Virus record (IMG/VR): IMGVR_UViG_3300044621_001247
Location: 1 to 60,520 of that record
DNA from: a virus
Length of the DNA: 60,520 nt
Reading direction: 5' to 3' (one strand)
Shown here one piece after another: positions 8,899 through 18,294 of this stretch; the stretch's first letter is position 1, and every line of letters begins with the position of its first letter. The notes under the pieces are model-generated. The model ran no database searches and had not been told where the DNA came from. It saw nothing but the letters and a program-made list of their open reading frames with translations. The translations under genes and the position numbers were made by a program.

Positions 8899-10823
8899 GC
8901 CACTTCGTTCGAGCCTCCATCGTTGGTTCCAAGGTATTCTCCCGTCTTCTTTGCGTATGTCAGGAATCTGGAGATCTTCGCTGAGGACTTGCTTCCTGCT
9001 GTTTTCAGGCTCGCCGTGAGAGAGTCGAACGCCTCCTTGTTCTTGGACTGATATTCCAGCAGGTCCAACCTGAGATTGCTCATTTCGGTCGGGCTGATGT
9101 TTCTTGTTATGCCCATTCCATCAACGAAGGAATACGATGCCTGAGATATTCCCTGCGTGATCAGATAGCCGTTCTCCATGATGTAGGACATCATAAGTCT
9201 GTTCGTTGGGTCTATGAACAGAGCGGTATAGGCATTTGCTCCTCCGTAGCAGTTGCCCGCTCCACCCGAAAACAGTCTTCGGTATGGATTCTGACCAAAC
9301 TGGCTGGCTAGAGGGCTGCCGCTGGAACCACGGTTCCCCGAAGCCCCCTCGATCATTACGAACTGCAAGAACCCATATTCATAGATCGAATCATTGGTGT
9401 AGTTCTTCACTATCGTGTCAAGAGACGGGTTGTTGTCGTACACACCATGCAAGGCAAAGCAATGGTCGTATCCCCACGGTCCAGTGTATCCCGTTCCTCC
9501 CACGGGGTAAAACTGACGAACTATTGCACCGTAGTTGGTCGAGAATCCAGTGGCATCCGAAAGCCCAGTTGCTCCGTCTATCCCCAAGGCATATCTCACC
9601 ACATCGGATACGCCAAGTTCAGTGGAATCCAGAAACGTAGATCCTGGAACGCTCTGACTCGTTATGCGCCTCGCGTATGAACGGATGTAATCCGTGCTCT
9701 CCGCAAAGAAGTTGGAACTGCCAGATACGCCGTCAAAGTGCATGATCACAGCCGTCTCGGAACTTATGGTGAACCCGCTGACCGTGGAACCAGCCAGAGT
9801 TCCGCCTCCGAACGGAAGGAATCCATATCCACCTGTCCCGAAAACTCCAGCGGTTCCGGTTGATTCCAGCAACCTGAAGTTGTCGATGTAGCCATCGAAC
9901 GATTCCGTTCCTGCTGGATTGTTTCCGAGGAACAATCCGCCATTTCCACGGGTTTCGGGGAAAGACCCCGCCGTGACGCTGACGAGGAACTTGTTTGCGT
10001 GATTGAAGTATCCCGACATCGCATAGCACACGCCAGCCCCGTTCCTCACTAGAGCCACGGCTATATGATGCCATTGGTTGACGGTCAAGCCAGCGGTGTT
10101 GACGATGTTTTCGGTTTTGTCGTATCCGGCAGTGGTTCCATAGGTCTGCCAGGCAAACTGAAGTTGACCAGCAGAACTGTCGAACGAAATCTTCCAGTTT
10201 GCCGATGCTCCAGTCGGTCCCTTCTGAACAAGGGTGAAGTTGTTGGCGGTGGATGTCGGATAGAAGTACATCTCCACGGCGTAGGAGAATGTTCCTCCCT
10301 TGGCAATGTCGTTGTGCGGAGCGGTAGCACCGCCGGTTTGATTCCTCTTGCTGAGGTTTGTTATGTGGATGAAGCCGCCCGTGTATCCCGTCAGGCTACG
10401 GGTGAACTTGCAGGATCCACTTCCGCAGATGAAAACCGAATTGTCGTGCTTCGGTCTGGTCGTTGGATCCTGCTGATTGAACACGGGAACAGCCTTGGTG
10501 ATGTCCTGAATCACCCTGGTGTTTCGGTTTATCGTTTGCTGTGGATTCTCCATGAACAGCGTTACCTCAACCCGTGGATCATATGTCGATGAGTCGGAAA
10601 ACTTGAACGATTCCTCTCCTGTGGTCAAAGGAGTGAATGAACCATCGAGGGTTTCGGTGAGGACTGTGTCGGGTGGAAGAAGGCTTTCTTCCACCAGCCC
10701 GAATGCTCCGGGCATGGAATAAAGAGCGGGAGAACCCAGAAAGGTTGACTCGGAAGGGTACGTTTCTGGCGAAACAGACAGGATTTTCCCGTCCGAATCG
10801 AATGTGCATATCTTGTATCCCAT
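8895..10823 (-). CDS. LamG/ConA-like lectin-domain virion protein
   Basis: 642 residues. Residues about 150-315 have the jelly-roll pattern of LamG/concanavalin A-like domains: FSYAVEMYFYPTS, WKISFDSSAGQLQFAW, VNQWHHIAVALVRNG and YIDNFRLLES occur in the expected order. Such domains bind carbohydrates, so a receptor-binding or adhesin role is likely. A serine/glycine-rich middle and a helical C-terminus (about 575-640, with NLRLDLLEYQSKNKEAFDSL) follow. It ends the run of fibre genes and precedes the neck genes; 11 bases separate it from the previous gene. Assignment as a fibre or adhesin is inference from domain and context. Confidence 0.75.
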   Translation of the reverse strand: MGYKICTFDSDGKILSVSPETYPSESTFLGSPALYSMPGAFGLVEESLLPPDTVLTETLDGSFTPLTTGEESFKFSDSSTYDPRVEVTLFMENPQQTINRNTRVIQDITKAVPVFNQQDPTTRPKHDNSVFICGSGSCKFTRSLTGYTGGFIHITNLSKRNQTGGATAPHNDIAKGGTFSYAVEMYFYPTSTANNFTLVQKGPTGASANWKISFDSSAGQLQFAWQTYGTTAGYDKTENIVNTAGLTVNQWHHIAVALVRNGAGVCYAMSGYFNHANKFLVSVTAGSFPETRGNGGLFLGNNPAGTESFDGYIDNFRLLESTGTAGVFGTGGYGFLPFGGGTLAGSTVSGFTISSETAVIMHFDGVSGSSNFFAESTDYIRSYARRITSQSVPGSTFLDSTELGVSDVVRYALGIDGATGLSDATGFSTNYGAIVRQFYPVGGTGYTGPWGYDHCFALHGVYDNNPSLDTIVKNYTNDSIYEYGFLQFVMIEGASGNRGSSGSPLASQFGQNPYRRLFSGGAGNCYGGANAYTALFIDPTNRLMMSYIMENGYLITQGISQASYSFVDGMGITRNISPTEMSNLRLDLLEYQSKNKEAFDSLTASLKTAGSKSSAKISRFLTYAKKTGEYLGTNDGGSNEVA

Positions 10824-10833
10824 TGATGGTTCC

Positions 10834-11883
10834 TCAGATCAGCGAATTCAGTACGTTGGACAGATTGAAGTTCAAGTATGCAGAGAATGACCCGGTGAAT
10901 GTCCTAGCACCGCTGAAATCCTCGGGTGGGTATAGCCATGTTGGTGGCTTTACCGAGGTATAGCAATCCCTGTTCTGCGTGAGCAGGAGTGTCAGTGTAG
11001 ATGTATCCGGAGCGGTATTTGGAAATGCCGATGCTGGACCGCCACCACCTGAAATGAGAGCGTTCCAATCGGTCGAATGGCTTCTTGGAACAAACCTGTA
11101 ACTGGCTGGTGCGTCCTCGAAGAGATTGAATGCTCCGTTCACTGGATTGAGTGGACTGTATACCGCCAACCCACCCCCGCCTCCGCTTATCTGAGACCAC
11201 ATGAACGATATTGGATTATTGTTGAGCAATGATCCGCTCAGACCAGAAATCGCAGATCTGCTCGACAGTGATGTGCTGTTGTTGGAGCAGAAGGAGTTTT
11301 TCTCGCTATGGAAATGAGTCGGTACTCTCTGTGCGGCTGGATCGAAGTTAGCCCATACGACAGTCATGCTGTCGAAGTTGGTCGGATCGAATGTCGAGCA
11401 TCTGGAAACCAGCACACCTGTCAAGACGGGGAATACTGAAGCGCATCTAGTCACCAGCAAGGAAGAGGACGCTGCTGCGGAGAAGTTCTGATCGGACACC
11501 GAAGCCACGGATGAATCCAGACGCATCCGCGAACTTCCTAGACAGACGAAACCACGGAGAGCAGCATACGAGCAACAGTTGCTGGACACCATGGTCGATG
11601 TGTTTCTTGACGCAAACGAGGTCAATCTCGTAAAGACCGCCACCGACGAGTTGCAGATAATGGTGGATGATTCGGATGCCACATATGCGCTTCCTGTGGC
11701 TAGATGCAAATCCTCTATGCTGTATTCATAGGTGGTTGGACCGTCACCGTTTCCGATTACTGGTCCATCGCCGTCTCCACCCGGATCTACAGTGACGGGG
11801 TCGTTGCCGACATCATCTCCGGTTCCTTGATTCGGATTACCGCCCCCTCCTTCAAAAACCGTTATGGGAGGAATTGATGACAT
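10834..11883 (-). CDS. Probable fibre/adhesin protein
   Basis: 349 residues. After a Gly/Asp-rich linker (residues 10-50, many GDGDG-type turns) comes a serine-, cysteine- and valine-rich stretch (about 65-230) with short repeating strand-like segments such as SSTIICNSSVAVFTRLTSF and SSLLVTRCASVFPVL, suggestive of a parallel beta-helix. The C-terminal part contains glycine loops (SGGGGG) and ends in SAYLNFNLSNVLNSLI. It sits between two fibre-like genes. The beta-helix reading is inference; no named family was recognised. Unusually many cysteines for a virion protein. Confidence 0.65.
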   Translation of the reverse strand: MSSIPPITVFEGGGGNPNQGTGDDVGNDPVTVDPGGDGDGPVIGNGDGPTTYEYSIEDLHLATGSAYVASESSTIICNSSVAVFTRLTSFASRNTSTMVSSNCCSYAALRGFVCLGSSRMRLDSSVASVSDQNFSAAASSSLLVTRCASVFPVLTGVLVSRCSTFDPTNFDSMTVVWANFDPAAQRVPTHFHSEKNSFCSNNSTSLSSRSAISGLSGSLLNNNPISFMWSQISGGGGGLAVYSPLNPVNGAFNLFEDAPASYRFVPRSHSTDWNALISGGGGPASAFPNTAPDTSTLTLLLTQNRDCYTSVKPPTWLYPPEDFSGARTFTGSFSAYLNFNLSNVLNSLI

Positions 11884-11904
11884 TCGTGTTCTCCTTCGGT
11901 GGCG

Positions 11905-13713
11905 TTACTGTTGCAGAGCATTTGATCCCTCTAGAGTTCCGGCTTTGACCGCAATTGTGAGATTCTTGTCTCTCGGATCCCAATCCCACACCGTTCCCTT
12001 GATCCTACCATCGGGAGTGTCGAATGTCTGTCCTGGAACAAAAGAGTTGAAGGACAAGGTGGAACCTGCTTCTATCAACCTTATCCTGACCAAGGATTGT
12101 CCGACAAACGAGGTGAAGCATCTTTCGGCTACCATTGTCGAAGTGTTGATGGATGCAAAACCCGATTCAGCCATTCCCGTACAGACACTTCCGATGGTCT
12201 TCACCACTGAACCCTTGTTAGCCACCACTCCATAGGAACAGTTGGATGCCACAAGAGTACCGAGCAAAACATTAGCCCCAGAGTCCGCGTAGAAACCAAC
12301 GTGGAAGTCCTTGACACCGACACTGTACAAAAGACCATCGACGAAACCATCTGGCTCATTTGCCACCGAAAATCCCAAGTCTCCACCAGAGCAGTATATC
12401 GCGCACTTGTTGCTGTAGCCTTCGTGGGCTGTGCCTATCAACTTCCAGTGAGACGGCATTCCCCTTCCGTCGAAGAAGATGTTGCTGATGTTCCGCAATC
12501 CACCAGATCCGATTCGTAGTATGTTTCCGAAACGCCTGAAGACGGTAGGTATCAGGGTCACGGTGATCATATTGGTATTCACCGTTCCCCAAGAAGCGGA
12601 AGCACCTGCCCCACAGACTCCGTTTACCATGACATGTTCATGGTAGTGAGGTCCGTACTTGTGGGGATCGTTCAAGAAGGTGTTTGCAGCGCCGGTGGCA
12701 GAATACCAACCGGTGTACTCGTTGTTGTCCGTGTAGAATATCCACTTGAACTCTGCCGTCTTCCCGCTTAGGGACGAGTTCGGAAACGAAGCACCCGAGA
12801 AGTTGCTGGTCGCTCCAGATGGAATCCCGCTCTTCAGTGGAGTTCCATAGTATCCCACGGGTACACTGCTCATGTAGTGACCCTTGATCCATGAACCGTT
12901 GTATGTGGCAACCTGCTGCAACCAAGCATTGTTCTGTAGTTCATTCAAGTCCGATGGTCCAGTGTACGAACCAGAGATGAAAGATACCCCCGTCTGAGCA
13001 TTTCCGTAAAATCTGCCCCACTTGTCGGACGATCCGTTGGGTATGCTGAACCAGTCATCGCGTATGGTTGACGATACCGACAGAAGTCCAAATGAAACGC
13101 CGGACAGAGAGTGCGCTCCCAAGATCGATCCTTGGCGGGCAATGTTGTTTCTTGGGGTTGTGGGATACGCCGCGTAGTGGTTCGTCGGGTTGTATTCGTC
13201 GGTGAACTTTAGGTCGTAGTCTTGGACGATCACGCCAGTGCCGACCTGGCTGTTGTTTATGCCGTTGGAGGCGGTTATGGTTTCGTACTGGGTACTGGTG
13301 CTGTACCTGACGCACGACATCGTGATTCCGTGCTTTACGCCAGAATAGTACTTGGCATATCCGGGTGCGGTAAATCCGGTGGTGATGTAGTCCTGAACGT
13401 ACTGAAGAATGAGTACTTCCGGTCTTGCCCCAACGAAAGCAACGCGATTTCCCTGATCGTGGTTCATCTCAATCGGCTCTTCCAGATCGTAGATGCCGCC
13501 AGCAAAGTTCACCGTCACGAATCCACTGTCGGTTATCTGCTTGTCGGACAACCACTGCATTGCCCGCTTTGGGGTTCGGAAGGGAGAACCTTCTTCGGTT
13601 CCCGTGTTGAGAACATCATCGCCGGTTGGACTGACATACAGCGAAACCTTGGTGGTTATCGCCACCCTGATTCCGGTTTCTGCCGATACCCTATGTGCCG
13701 AAAACTGAGACAT
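11905..13713 (-). CDS. Beta-helix-like tail fibre/tailspike protein
   Basis: 602 residues. The start (MSQFSAHRVSAETGIRVAITTKVSLYVSPTGDD) and the segment GSPFRTPKRAMQWL correspond to the entry of pectate-lyase-like right-handed beta-helix tailspikes, where a 'tandem ... sIq.Av' motif initiates the helix. Short strand-turn repeats follow (VNFAGGIYDLEEPI, VLLGTLVASNCSYGVVANKGSVV). The C-terminus ends in a smaller domain with GTVWDWDPRDKNLTI. Such proteins bind or cleave surface glycans; no catalytic residues could be identified by eye. It lies in the fibre cluster, 11 bases after the collar-domain gene. Confidence 0.75.
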   Translation of the reverse strand: MSQFSAHRVSAETGIRVAITTKVSLYVSPTGDDVLNTGTEEGSPFRTPKRAMQWLSDKQITDSGFVTVNFAGGIYDLEEPIEMNHDQGNRVAFVGARPEVLILQYVQDYITTGFTAPGYAKYYSGVKHGITMSCVRYSTSTQYETITASNGINNSQVGTGVIVQDYDLKFTDEYNPTNHYAAYPTTPRNNIARQGSILGAHSLSGVSFGLLSVSSTIRDDWFSIPNGSSDKWGRFYGNAQTGVSFISGSYTGPSDLNELQNNAWLQQVATYNGSWIKGHYMSSVPVGYYGTPLKSGIPSGATSNFSGASFPNSSLSGKTAEFKWIFYTDNNEYTGWYSATGAANTFLNDPHKYGPHYHEHVMVNGVCGAGASASWGTVNTNMITVTLIPTVFRRFGNILRIGSGGLRNISNIFFDGRGMPSHWKLIGTAHEGYSNKCAIYCSGGDLGFSVANEPDGFVDGLLYSVGVKDFHVGFYADSGANVLLGTLVASNCSYGVVANKGSVVKTIGSVCTGMAESGFASINTSTMVAERCFTSFVGQSLVRIRLIEAGSTLSFNSFVPGQTFDTPDGRIKGTVWDWDPRDKNLTIAVKAGTLEGSNALQQ

Positions 13714-13724
13714 TTACTCTCCCT

Positions 13725-15545
13725 TTAGACTGCGGTTCCGCCGCCATACACGACTATGTTCAGATACTGGAAGTTGTCGCTGTGGGTAGCACCGATTATG
13801 TCGTAGACCTGAACTCCGAAGGTAAGTCCTCCGTAGTTGTAGGAGTTTGCGACAAACATCTGCGTTAGTCCGGACCCAGACTTGGCGACAGTAGCCTCGA
13901 CTATGTATTTCGTCTGATCGGCTGTGCCAAGATCGAACAGTAGGTCATGACTGAAGATGTAGTTGCCTTTCGACGCATAGGAAACACCCCACGCACCGTA
14001 TCCTGCGTCGATTGTGCATCCCGCTCCCGGTGTGGATCTCGCCCATCTCTTGGCTGTGTTCTTGGCTACTACCACCCCGCCGCCAGAAGGACCGAGTTTG
14101 TACAACTTGGCATACGAATCCTTCCTCGTCTTGATGATCCAGTAGACCACGACATGCTGAGGAACATTGTTGTGCGGCGAGTTGCCTCCGGCGTTTCCAA
14201 TCGACGCTGTCACATTGGGGGTAAGGTTGTTCGTGCTTACCGAAATGGTTCCAGTCACCGAATGCGAATGCGAACCAGCATTTGGCAACGCGCTAGAACT
14301 GCCTCCAACGGTTCTAACAACGCTGTCTGGTCCACCTAGGTCAAGGTCTATGTTTGTTTCATTGAACAAAGAGTGGTTGTGTGCTCCAGCGACACTTGTC
14401 GTTAGGTTGTGGCTTACGGAAACATTGCCAGTAAGCGATGCGCTCACGGAAATCGGATGACCGTGTATCGGCAGTTCGTTTACTTGCAGTGAATGACGTT
14501 CCTCACCACCAAGAAGTCCTATGGTGTACGATCCAAAAGCCGAGTTTTCTTGACCGGTCAATCCTCTGGAAGACCCGATGAGGAATCTTGCCCGCATGTC
14601 TGGCTTCTTGAGCCTAACTTTTGGATTGACCGCGCTGCTAACGCTGTAGAACGTACTTGTCTGAGACCCGTTCTCCAGGTAGATTCTTCCCTGGTCGCCA
14701 AGAACGAGTTGACTGTTGTGATAGGTTCCGTTGACCAGCAATGGGTCCACCAAGACTTCCGCCGTCAGGTTGTTTCCGGTCACGGCGACCGACAAAAAGG
14801 TACACCTGAACTCGCTGTTCAGTCCTGCCTTTGATACGAAGAAATACGATCCAATGAGTTGGTTGTCCGGTATGATCGTTCCATTTGTTTTGGTCATGGT
14901 GATCTGCTGGGTAAACCCGTAGATCGATCCACTGTTCAGCGATGCATGAAGATCGGAATAACTTGAGATCGGCAGCAAACCACCATCGCAGATGTCCCAT
15001 CCAGCAGGAACATCTCCTGTGTTTCCAGCAAAGGCTATCACCGAACCAACGGGCTGTATGTCGCTGAGATCAACCGTGGAGTCTCCGCTGATCCTGGTCG
15101 ATTGACCGTTCACGACGATACCATCTACAGTTCCAAGTGTGGGAGATGTGTCGTCCGTGGTTCCTGTCGTGATGATGACGGGCTTGATGACGCTAGCGGG
15201 ATTGCTTGGCGCAGTAGTGGTCAACTTGCCCTTCTGTGTGTCGGACAGGTAGAATATCTGCGCTCCCGTGGATCCCGCGATAGTTGACATCAGGCTATCG
15301 GGAAGAGAGATCTCACCCGAATAGACCACGGTCACATCGTTGGATGTTATGGACTCGATGACACCAACGAATGCAGCGTTTGCCTCGCTGTTAGCCTGTG
15401 CAAGCAGATACTTGTCGTCCTGTGGATCATAGCGGATGACATCGCCAACGGCAAAGACATCAGCCGTGACTCCTGCCATGTCTATCTTATTGCGCACGGA
15501 GCGGACATCCGCTAGTGCTACTGGATCGAATGCGCTAGTTCCCAT
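13725..15545 (-). CDS. Tail fibre with phage tail-collar domain (gp12-like)
   Basis: 606 residues. An N-terminal module (about 25-125) with GDVIRYDPQDDKYLLAQA and GKLTTTAPSNPASVIKPV is shared with the upstream fibre. A collar domain follows (PVGSVIAFAGNTGDVPAGWDICDGG, about 175-200), then a histidine-rich receptor region with ELPIHGHPI, GAHNHSL, SHSHS and PQHVVVYWIIK near 365-500. This is the T4 gp12 short-tail-fibre organisation, where histidines bind metal in the trimer. A further 100-residue C-terminal domain is appended after the usual collar end. Likely a baseplate-attached receptor-binding fibre; the exact T4 counterpart is inferred. Confidence 0.85.
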   Translation of the reverse strand: MGTSAFDPVALADVRSVRNKIDMAGVTADVFAVGDVIRYDPQDDKYLLAQANSEANAAFVGVIESITSNDVTVVYSGEISLPDSLMSTIAGSTGAQIFYLSDTQKGKLTTTAPSNPASVIKPVIITTGTTDDTSPTLGTVDGIVVNGQSTRISGDSTVDLSDIQPVGSVIAFAGNTGDVPAGWDICDGGLLPISSYSDLHASLNSGSIYGFTQQITMTKTNGTIIPDNQLIGSYFFVSKAGLNSEFRCTFLSVAVTGNNLTAEVLVDPLLVNGTYHNSQLVLGDQGRIYLENGSQTSTFYSVSSAVNPKVRLKKPDMRARFLIGSSRGLTGQENSAFGSYTIGLLGGEERHSLQVNELPIHGHPISVSASLTGNVSVSHNLTTSVAGAHNHSLFNETNIDLDLGGPDSVVRTVGGSSSALPNAGSHSHSVTGTISVSTNNLTPNVTASIGNAGGNSPHNNVPQHVVVYWIIKTRKDSYAKLYKLGPSGGGVVVAKNTAKRWARSTPGAGCTIDAGYGAWGVSYASKGNYIFSHDLLFDLGTADQTKYIVEATVAKSGSGLTQMFVANSYNYGGLTFGVQVYDIIGATHSDNFQYLNIVVYGGGTAV

Positions 15546-15554
15546 TTATGCTCC

Positions 15555-18113
15555 TCAGAGTTCCGATTCCACTTCGTAGTTGACTTCCATGCTTCCTGCG
15601 CTCTTGGTTGCCTTGAATCCCTTGCTGGATTGAGTTATGGCTCCGCTCCATGAAGGAAGACCCTTGATCGTAACCTGAGATGTGGATGCATCCCGTATCT
15701 CAACCGGATATCTGACTACAATGGTTCCTCCATCGACAGGAATGGAGTCGGCATTGCTTGCATTCGCGCCTCCGTTGACGATGTTCCTGAACGGAGATGC
15801 TGCGTTAGTCGTCTGATAGTAGCGAAGGCAACGCTCGTAGTCCGTCTGAGGGTCGTTGAGTTCAAACGGAGAAGCAGCCTGTCCCTGCTCAAGTTGCACC
15901 TGAGAGATGTATATGCTGTAGGACGGGGCGTTCGCTATGTTCGGGTTGATTTCCTCAGCCACATCCGTTCCTACCCTAGTGGATCCACCACGGAGGAAGA
16001 ACCTGATTTCGGGACCATCCGTCCCCGAAGCACCGACAAGACCGAACTTGCTGTCGGGAAGGGCAAAGGTGTGCGTGAACTTAGCCCATTGGGTTGGTAG
16101 GCTGACCACGAAACCCTTTTCCTTCTGTGAGTTTGGCTCTATTCCCGTCACCGCGTAGTCTGGTGCGGTTCCTCCACCGAAGTCCCTTCGGAAGGACACG
16201 CCTAGTTTGGCATTTGCCACGGTAGCCTTTGCATAGAAGGAGATCGTGGCATATCCGCTTGGAAGGTTCTCTATTCCCTCTACCCGCTGATAGAGATATG
16301 TCTCCGATCCAGATGTGTGTCCACCCGTTCCGATTGCAAACTCTAGGGCATGACGGGAATAGACATTGGAATCCGAAAACTCCCCAAGCATGAGGGGATA
16401 CCTGTTCACGGAGACATTCAGCCTGTCGGCGGTTGTTCCACCCGTGTTCACCATCTTCCACCTGTCGGCGGTGTAACGGTCTGGCTCGCTCACGGGGTTT
16501 CTGAACGGGAATGTGGTTCCCCTCTGCCAGAAGTCGAAGTTTCCGTTTATCAACTTGTTCTTGAAGCCTGAGTCGAACTCCGGAATCTCTATGCTGGAGC
16601 CGCTTCCGACATTGCTCGTCATGACGAGACCGACATAGTTCTGCACGATTCCGCTCGTAGGAGTGACCGCGACGAGCATCGGCTTCCTGACGGTGTTGAC
16701 CGTGGAGGGCGGCGTGGTTACGAGCGTTCCTTCCTCCGTGCCGAGGAAGTAGACCGATCCTGGAGTCATCGGGGCATACGGTGCTGCCCCCAGTTCGATG
16801 TATCCTGAGATGGTCATCAACGAGGCAGCGGAGTTTCCTCCGTAGTTGGTCTTGGAGATGATTCCAAGAGCCTCTGCCAACTCGCTTGTGCTGGCTGATG
16901 CCTTGACGTAGGAACCAAAAGGTCTGTCCGATGCCGTGAGACCTTCCTCGAATCTGACTGCATCACCCACCGAAAAGAAGTTGGGTGGGTGCTTGACCAC
17001 TACCGTGGATGCGTTCAGTCTTGAGAACAGGGAGTCTATGTCCACTATCTTGTTGCCGACATAGTTCATCACCATCGCCTGTGTTGCGCCGAGCGCATAG
17101 AGGATGGGCTTCCTGACGAATCCGGTGGTGGTCGGTGCGTTCTTGGTGATCTTGCCCGCCTCTGACTCGGAGAGGAAGTAGAACTCTCCCGTCCCTAGGG
17201 ACGATGCTCCGTCCGAAGAAGCGATGGCGTTTGCAAAGTTTCCGCTGACATAGCCAAGCATGTTGACATCCACGAAGTTCTGCGTGGTGTTCAGGTTGAC
17301 GGCAATGCCCATGGATTCGGCATTGAAGACCGTGTTAGCCTGAGCCTTGGTGATTCCTCCGGTGGTCGCATCGTGCCTGATGACCATTCCGAATGTAAGA
17401 CCGATGCCAGTGATACCACCTGCGGGAACCGAGAAACGCCTGACCAGTGATCCGTTGATGAGTCTGGTGGAACCATCGCTTCCGATGGAGATGTTTTCGT
17501 ATGTGGTTCCTGCAAAGTTGCTTTCGACCGAGATGGTAGAGCCGGAATGCGTCGATGTCAGGCTACTCGCAGACGCGCTTCCGTCTCCACCGAAGAAGAA
17601 CTTGTTGTCCTTGGAGTAGAACTTTGCTGCTCCCGTGAACGCTATGGGATCGCTGATTCTCCATGCTGGGAATGTCTTGCCGTCATCGAATGCCTTCCAC
17701 AGGAAGTATTTGTCTCCGCAAGCGCCAGCGATTATGATGCCACCGCCACCTGCGTTGCTGATTACGGTGTCCGATGTTCCACCGGTGGCTCCGCTGGAAC
17801 CGACAGCACCCAGAACCAGGTTGTAGTCGTCGATTGTGACCAGATTGCTGTTGACCGTGGTCACGGTTCCGTTGAATGTGATGTTTCCGGTGAATGTATG
17901 GTTTCCTGGAACGATCTCCTCCAGGAATGCCACTGCCACTCCGTCCGTCTGCTGAATGATTCCGACTCCAGTCGCTCCCTGCAACTGGTACACCTTGATG
18001 CGGTTCAACTTGTCGATGATCTCGGTGTTGGTCAGCGTATACCACTCGTACATCGTGTCCGACAATGTCAGTTGAGGTATGATGTATGTGCTGTCTGCTG
18101 GACCTGTCGGCAT
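15555..18113 (-). CDS. Large modular tail fibre/baseplate-fibre protein
   Basis: 852 residues. The N-terminus (about 1-110) with LSDTMYEWYTLTNTEIIDKLNRIKVY and TFTGNITFNGTVTTVNS resembles structural proteins of cyanophage-type myoviruses. Two copies of a beta-rich module follow (about 220-360 and 375-500), each ending in a RKP(I/M)L...VG pattern, the module also seen in the next fibre gene. The C-terminal third (from KLINGNFDFWQRG) looks like a carbohydrate-binding jelly roll with conserved Trp, FYAKATV and SIYISQVQLEQG. Predicted to form a fibre stalk with a glycan-binding tip; the role is inferred from modules and position. Confidence 0.8.
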   Translation of the reverse strand: MPTGPADSTYIIPQLTLSDTMYEWYTLTNTEIIDKLNRIKVYQLQGATGVGIIQQTDGVAVAFLEEIVPGNHTFTGNITFNGTVTTVNSNLVTIDDYNLVLGAVGSSGATGGTSDTVISNAGGGGIIIAGACGDKYFLWKAFDDGKTFPAWRISDPIAFTGAAKFYSKDNKFFFGGDGSASASSLTSTHSGSTISVESNFAGTTYENISIGSDGSTRLINGSLVRRFSVPAGGITGIGLTFGMVIRHDATTGGITKAQANTVFNAESMGIAVNLNTTQNFVDVNMLGYVSGNFANAIASSDGASSLGTGEFYFLSESEAGKITKNAPTTTGFVRKPILYALGATQAMVMNYVGNKIVDIDSLFSRLNASTVVVKHPPNFFSVGDAVRFEEGLTASDRPFGSYVKASASTSELAEALGIISKTNYGGNSAASLMTISGYIELGAAPYAPMTPGSVYFLGTEEGTLVTTPPSTVNTVRKPMLVAVTPTSGIVQNYVGLVMTSNVGSGSSIEIPEFDSGFKNKLINGNFDFWQRGTTFPFRNPVSEPDRYTADRWKMVNTGGTTADRLNVSVNRYPLMLGEFSDSNVYSRHALEFAIGTGGHTSGSETYLYQRVEGIENLPSGYATISFYAKATVANAKLGVSFRRDFGGGTAPDYAVTGIEPNSQKEKGFVVSLPTQWAKFTHTFALPDSKFGLVGASGTDGPEIRFFLRGGSTRVGTDVAEEINPNIANAPSYSIYISQVQLEQGQAASPFELNDPQTDYERCLRYYQTTNAASPFRNIVNGGANASNADSIPVDGGTIVVRYPVEIRDASTSQVTIKGLPSWSGAITQSSKGFKATKSAGSMEVNYEVESEL

Positions 18114-18114
18114 C

Positions 18115-18294
18115 TCAGTTTCCCTCTTCCAGATCGCGGATTCTGCTCTTCAGACTATCTATCTCGTCCCTCATAGCCCGCAACTCGTCCTGAACCGTCC
18201 TGCGGAACATCAGTTCCCTCTCCTTTTCGGGATTGCTGATGATGAGTGCGCCTGATACCCTGTCGCGGGAGAACTGATGCTGTGAGTTTTTCAT
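18115..18294 (-). CDS. 59-residue coiled-coil protein
   Basis: Start chosen at the ATG inside an ATGA overlap with the stop of the giant DUF4815 gene, rather than at an upstream Met inside that gene. The C-terminal half, RRTVQDELRAMRDEIDSLKS and following residues, is a heptad-patterned coiled coil. It is followed after one base by the large fibre gene. A short oligomerisation or fibre-attachment adaptor is plausible but unproven. Confidence 0.7.
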   Translation of the reverse strand: MKNSQHQFSRDRVSGALIISNPEKERELMFRRTVQDELRAMRDEIDSLKSRIRDLEEGN

